Shown here: one piece after another, positions 5,330-6,999 of the stretch
Layout: the number at the start of each line of letters is the position of its first letter
How positions within the stretch are numbered: the stretch's first letter is position 1
Assembly (NCBI GenBank): GCA_021847625.1
Contig: JAJZQK010000167.1
Location: 1 to 6,999, forward strand
Length of the DNA: 6,999 nt
Direction: 5' to 3'
Source of the DNA: Chloroflexota bacterium
GTDB taxonomy: Bacteria; Chloroflexota; FW602-bin22; JAMCYS01
Notes under the pieces: generated by a model
Databases searched by the model: none
The model's input: the letters and a program-made list of their open reading frames with translations, nothing else
Told to the model about the DNA's origin: nothing
Program-made: the position numbers and the translations under genes

Positions 5330-6999
5330 GCGTGTTCGGTTGAAGAGATGCGTTCGTCCCGATCGGAGGTGTTGGATCCACCCGAGCCCGCATGTCACGG
5401 GGCCTGGCAGGCGTGGTCATGTGGCTCGCCGGTGTGAGTGGCCAGCAACGTCGGTCCTGGAAGGAACGATCGGGCTCACGCCAGACAGGGCCGAGGAGGC
5501 CATGCGGGTTGCGCGGATCGGCGAGCAGCCACTCGCAGGTGAGGAGCAGAGGGAGTGCCTGCCCCCGGCCCACGGCTGCCGAGCGTACCGCCCGGGCGAT
5601 GCGCTCCTCGGCCGACCTGTCGGAGGTGACGACCAGGATCGTTGGGAATCCCCGGTAATCCCGATCGAAGCGCCCGCTGGCCAGGTATTCGTGGTACGCG
5701 GCGAACTTGGCGAGGTAGTCGCGGGCGCTCATGGTGCCGCGGTCGTACTCGAGGAAGAACCCAAAGAGCTGGCCTGCATGGCGGTAGAGCCCGTACCCGT
5801 CCGGGCGGAGGTGGCCCCGGCTGCAGGCGGCCGCATTCCGCCACTCCACCAGGGCATCGTCGCTTCCCAGCGCTGCCAGCCTCCTCGCCGTGCGCGCCAG
5901 GCCGACGAAGATGGCGTCGGCACCGAGCGTGTGCGCCAGGCTCCCCAAGAGCCTCCGGCGGGCGCCGATCGGACTCCCCGGACCGCCCCCGGCCAAGCCC
6001 AGGTAGCGCACAGCCTGGCCGAGGGAGAGACCATGCCCCGCGGCCACGAGCGCGAGCCCGTCAACCGTCAGCTCCGCCGGCTCCAACGCCGCGGCCTCCG
6101 CTCCGGCCTCGCACGCTTCAAGGAGGCGCATCAGCCCCCGGGCGACGAGCCGGTTCCGCCGCTCGCGGGCCCACCTCGACTCCCTGCCGTGCAGCTCGGC
6201 CACGCGCCCCAGGGGCAGGAACGGGTGTCGGCCGACGAGGTCGAGGAGCGCGCGATCGGCCGGTCCGAGCTCCAGCGCGACCAGGGCGAGGCTATCCACG
6301 GATGAGGTTGTTGAGGAAGTCGCCAGGCCGTCGCCTACGAGCTCGGGAAGAAGGCCACCCGGGCGCCGAGTCCCGAGGGCTCGGGCGCGGAGCGGCTGGA
6401 TGAGCCGGTCTCCGGGCAGAGGTCGCAGGCTGGCCAGGCCGGCCAGCGCTTCGGGGCCGGTCTTCAATTCATCCCAGGTGGTGATGCAGACCGCGAGTGG
6501 CGCCTCCCGCCGCACTCGCCTGACTCCCTCGATCAGCTCTTCCCAGGCCGCCGCCCGCCTTCGGTCGCCGGTGGCGACGACCAGGGCGGGGAAGTCGTCG
6601 CCCTGGAGGTTACGAAGTACGAGCAGATGGTCCAGCGCCGCTCGATACAGACGGAGAGGGGTGCCGCCGAGGTCGGGCAAGAGGAGGTAGGTGCCGGCGG
6701 CGCTCTCCCAGGCCAAGGCGGCGTATGCCGGCAGCGCAACGGCCACTGGTGCCTTGGCGGTCGGGCGCTGGTAGCGCCGCCGCCAGGGCCGCTCCCAGGC
6801 CAGGAGATCCGGCCGACCGGGCCGGGCGGCGGCCAGCGTCCCGAGAAGGTCGTAGGCCGCCACGAGCTGAGGGAGCGCGGGAATGAGAGCCCGGAGATCG
6901 CTGCCCCGAAGGTGGTTCCGGTGCGCCAGGTGCCGGGGGTCCCGACGCTGGTCGATGGCCACCGTCGCGATCCCCAGATCCGTGAGGTAGTAAAGCCGC
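5316..6999 (-). CDS. Replication-relaxation (Replic_Relax) family protein, 5'-partial, tandem domains
   Basis: The frame is open from the TGA at 5316-5318 to the right window edge. A GTG at 6962 is not the true start, because the codons before it read R-L-Y-Y-L-T-D-L-G, typical of the winged-helix end in this family. The C-terminal unit has a winged-helix-like part (about nt 6117-6269, L-G-P-A-D-R-A-L-L-D-L-V), then R-P-D-G-Y (5793-5807), F-F-L-E-Y-D-R-G-T (5733-5759) followed by a helix with Lys, then F-P-T-I-L-V-V-T (5625-5648) and L-G-P-V-W-R. The D...E-x-D...K order recalls PD-(D/E)xK nuclease folds. An N-terminal unit repeats the same layout in weaker form. Replic_Relax proteins are linked to plasmid replication and DNA relaxation, and to mobile elements; their exact biochemical role is poorly known. 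The gene is very G+C-rich. It once formed an operon with the recombinase pseudogene downstream, by a one-base overlap. Family call is good, function uncertain. Confidence 0.83.
   Translation of the reverse strand, partial: RLYYLTDLGIATVAIDQRRDPRHLAHRNHLRGSDLRALIPALPQLVAAYDLLGTLAAARPGRPDLLAWERPWRRRYQRPTAKAPVAVALPAYAALAWESAAGTYLLLPDLGGTPLRLYRAALDHLLVLRNLQGDDFPALVVATGDRRRAAAWEELIEGVRRVRREAPLAVCITTWDELKTGPEALAGLASLRPLPGDRLIQPLRARALGTRRPGGLLPELVGDGLATSSTTSSVDSLALVALELGPADRALLDLVGRHPFLPLGRVAELHGRESRWARERRNRLVARGLMRLLEACEAGAEAAALEPAELTVDGLALVAAGHGLSLGQAVRYLGLAGGGPGSPIGARRRLLGSLAHTLGADAIFVGLARTARRLAALGSDDALVEWRNAAACSRGHLRPDGYGLYRHAGQLFGFFLEYDRGTMSARDYLAKFAAYHEYLASGRFDRDYRGFPTILVVTSDRSAEERIARAVRSAAVGRGQALPLLLTCEWLLADPRNPHGLLGPVWREPDRSFQDRRCWPLTPASHMTTPARPRDMRARVDPTPPIGTNASLQPNTRRMS

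Larger units (their letters stand above)
128..6999. mobile_element. Left part of an integrative element (IME/ICE-like); right end outside window
   Basis: From the break in the terminase-like gene rightwards, every recognisable gene is of mobile-element type and on the - strand: an intact large serine recombinase, tnpB, a dead serine recombinase and a replication-relaxation protein. Replic_Relax proteins are known from plasmids and integrative elements, which suggests a mobilizable or conjugative element rather than a phage; no capsid, tail, relaxase or FtsK/TraG gene is visible here. The boundary at the left is inferred from the interrupted gene; no matching right boundary is seen. Alternatively the stretch is a nest of several independent insertions. 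Confidence 0.4.

Noticed and set aside
130..6301. The 10-base direct repeat CTATCCACGG at 130-139 and 6292-6301 as a pair of attachment sites
   Set aside because: The second copy lies inside the uninterrupted frame of the replication-relaxation gene, which reads sensibly on both sides, and no further bases match at either flank. A chance repeat is likelier.
5196..6403. Long + strand open frames of 369 and 253 codons opposite the replication-relaxation gene
   Set aside because: They are antisense shadows caused by very high G+C content; the - strand frame carries clear family motifs and runs off the window edge.
1..6999. CRISPR array or multi-gene defence system
   Set aside because: No regularly spaced repeats are present, and apart from TnpB there is no nuclease, helicase or methylase set; the pseudogene and other genes are fully accounted for as mobility functions.

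Overview
The window comes from a high-G+C bacterium. The families present (a large serine recombinase with a Y-P-R-[LV]-S-T-H-E catalytic motif, a replication-relaxation protein, a TnpB) are common in Chloroflexota and Actinomycetota, so one of these is my best guess. That is inference from protein style; no rRNA or housekeeping marker is present. Everything here looks like accessory, mobile DNA.

Layout, left to right. (1) At the left edge, on the + strand, lies the tail of an interrupted ATPase gene resembling phage terminase large subunits: a Walker B-like stretch LLLEVDEAQD, then YGTAW, after which the similarity stops. (2) Right against that break begins an intact large serine recombinase on the - strand (130-2358). 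Its stop codon falls on the apparent junction, and its C-terminus carries two tandem SANT/Myb-like repeats. (3) Next is a complete tnpB on the - strand (2605-3777), an RNA-guided nuclease of the IS200/IS605/IS607 world. It has all RuvC residues and the zinc finger, and a perfect palindrome just past its stop where a right-end (omega/reRNA) structure is expected. No tnpA is present. (4) Positions 3778-4270 hold no gene I can recognise, only several short inverted repeats. (5) From 5316 down to about 4271, - strand, is a second, dead serine recombinase: much of the catalytic domain is deleted, and three in-frame stops and a later frame loss break the rest. (6) From 5316 to the right edge, - strand, is the 3' part of a replication-relaxation (Replic_Relax-type) protein. 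It contains one good and one degenerate copy of the same domain. Its stop overlaps the start of the dead recombinase (TGATG), so those two were once an operon.

How the parts fit (inference): the picture is of an integrative mobilizable or conjugative element whose left end is at about position 128-132, integrated by the intact recombinase into a terminase-like gene. The element continues past the right edge. It carries the remains of an older integration module (the dead recombinase coupled to the replication-relaxation gene), a newer working recombinase, and a TnpB hitch-hiker or guard gene between them. The most interesting points are the recombinase stop codon at the integration junction, the SANT-like tail of the recombinase, the TnpB/guide-RNA unit directly upstream of the recombinase, and the tandem active/degenerate architecture of the replication-relaxation protein.
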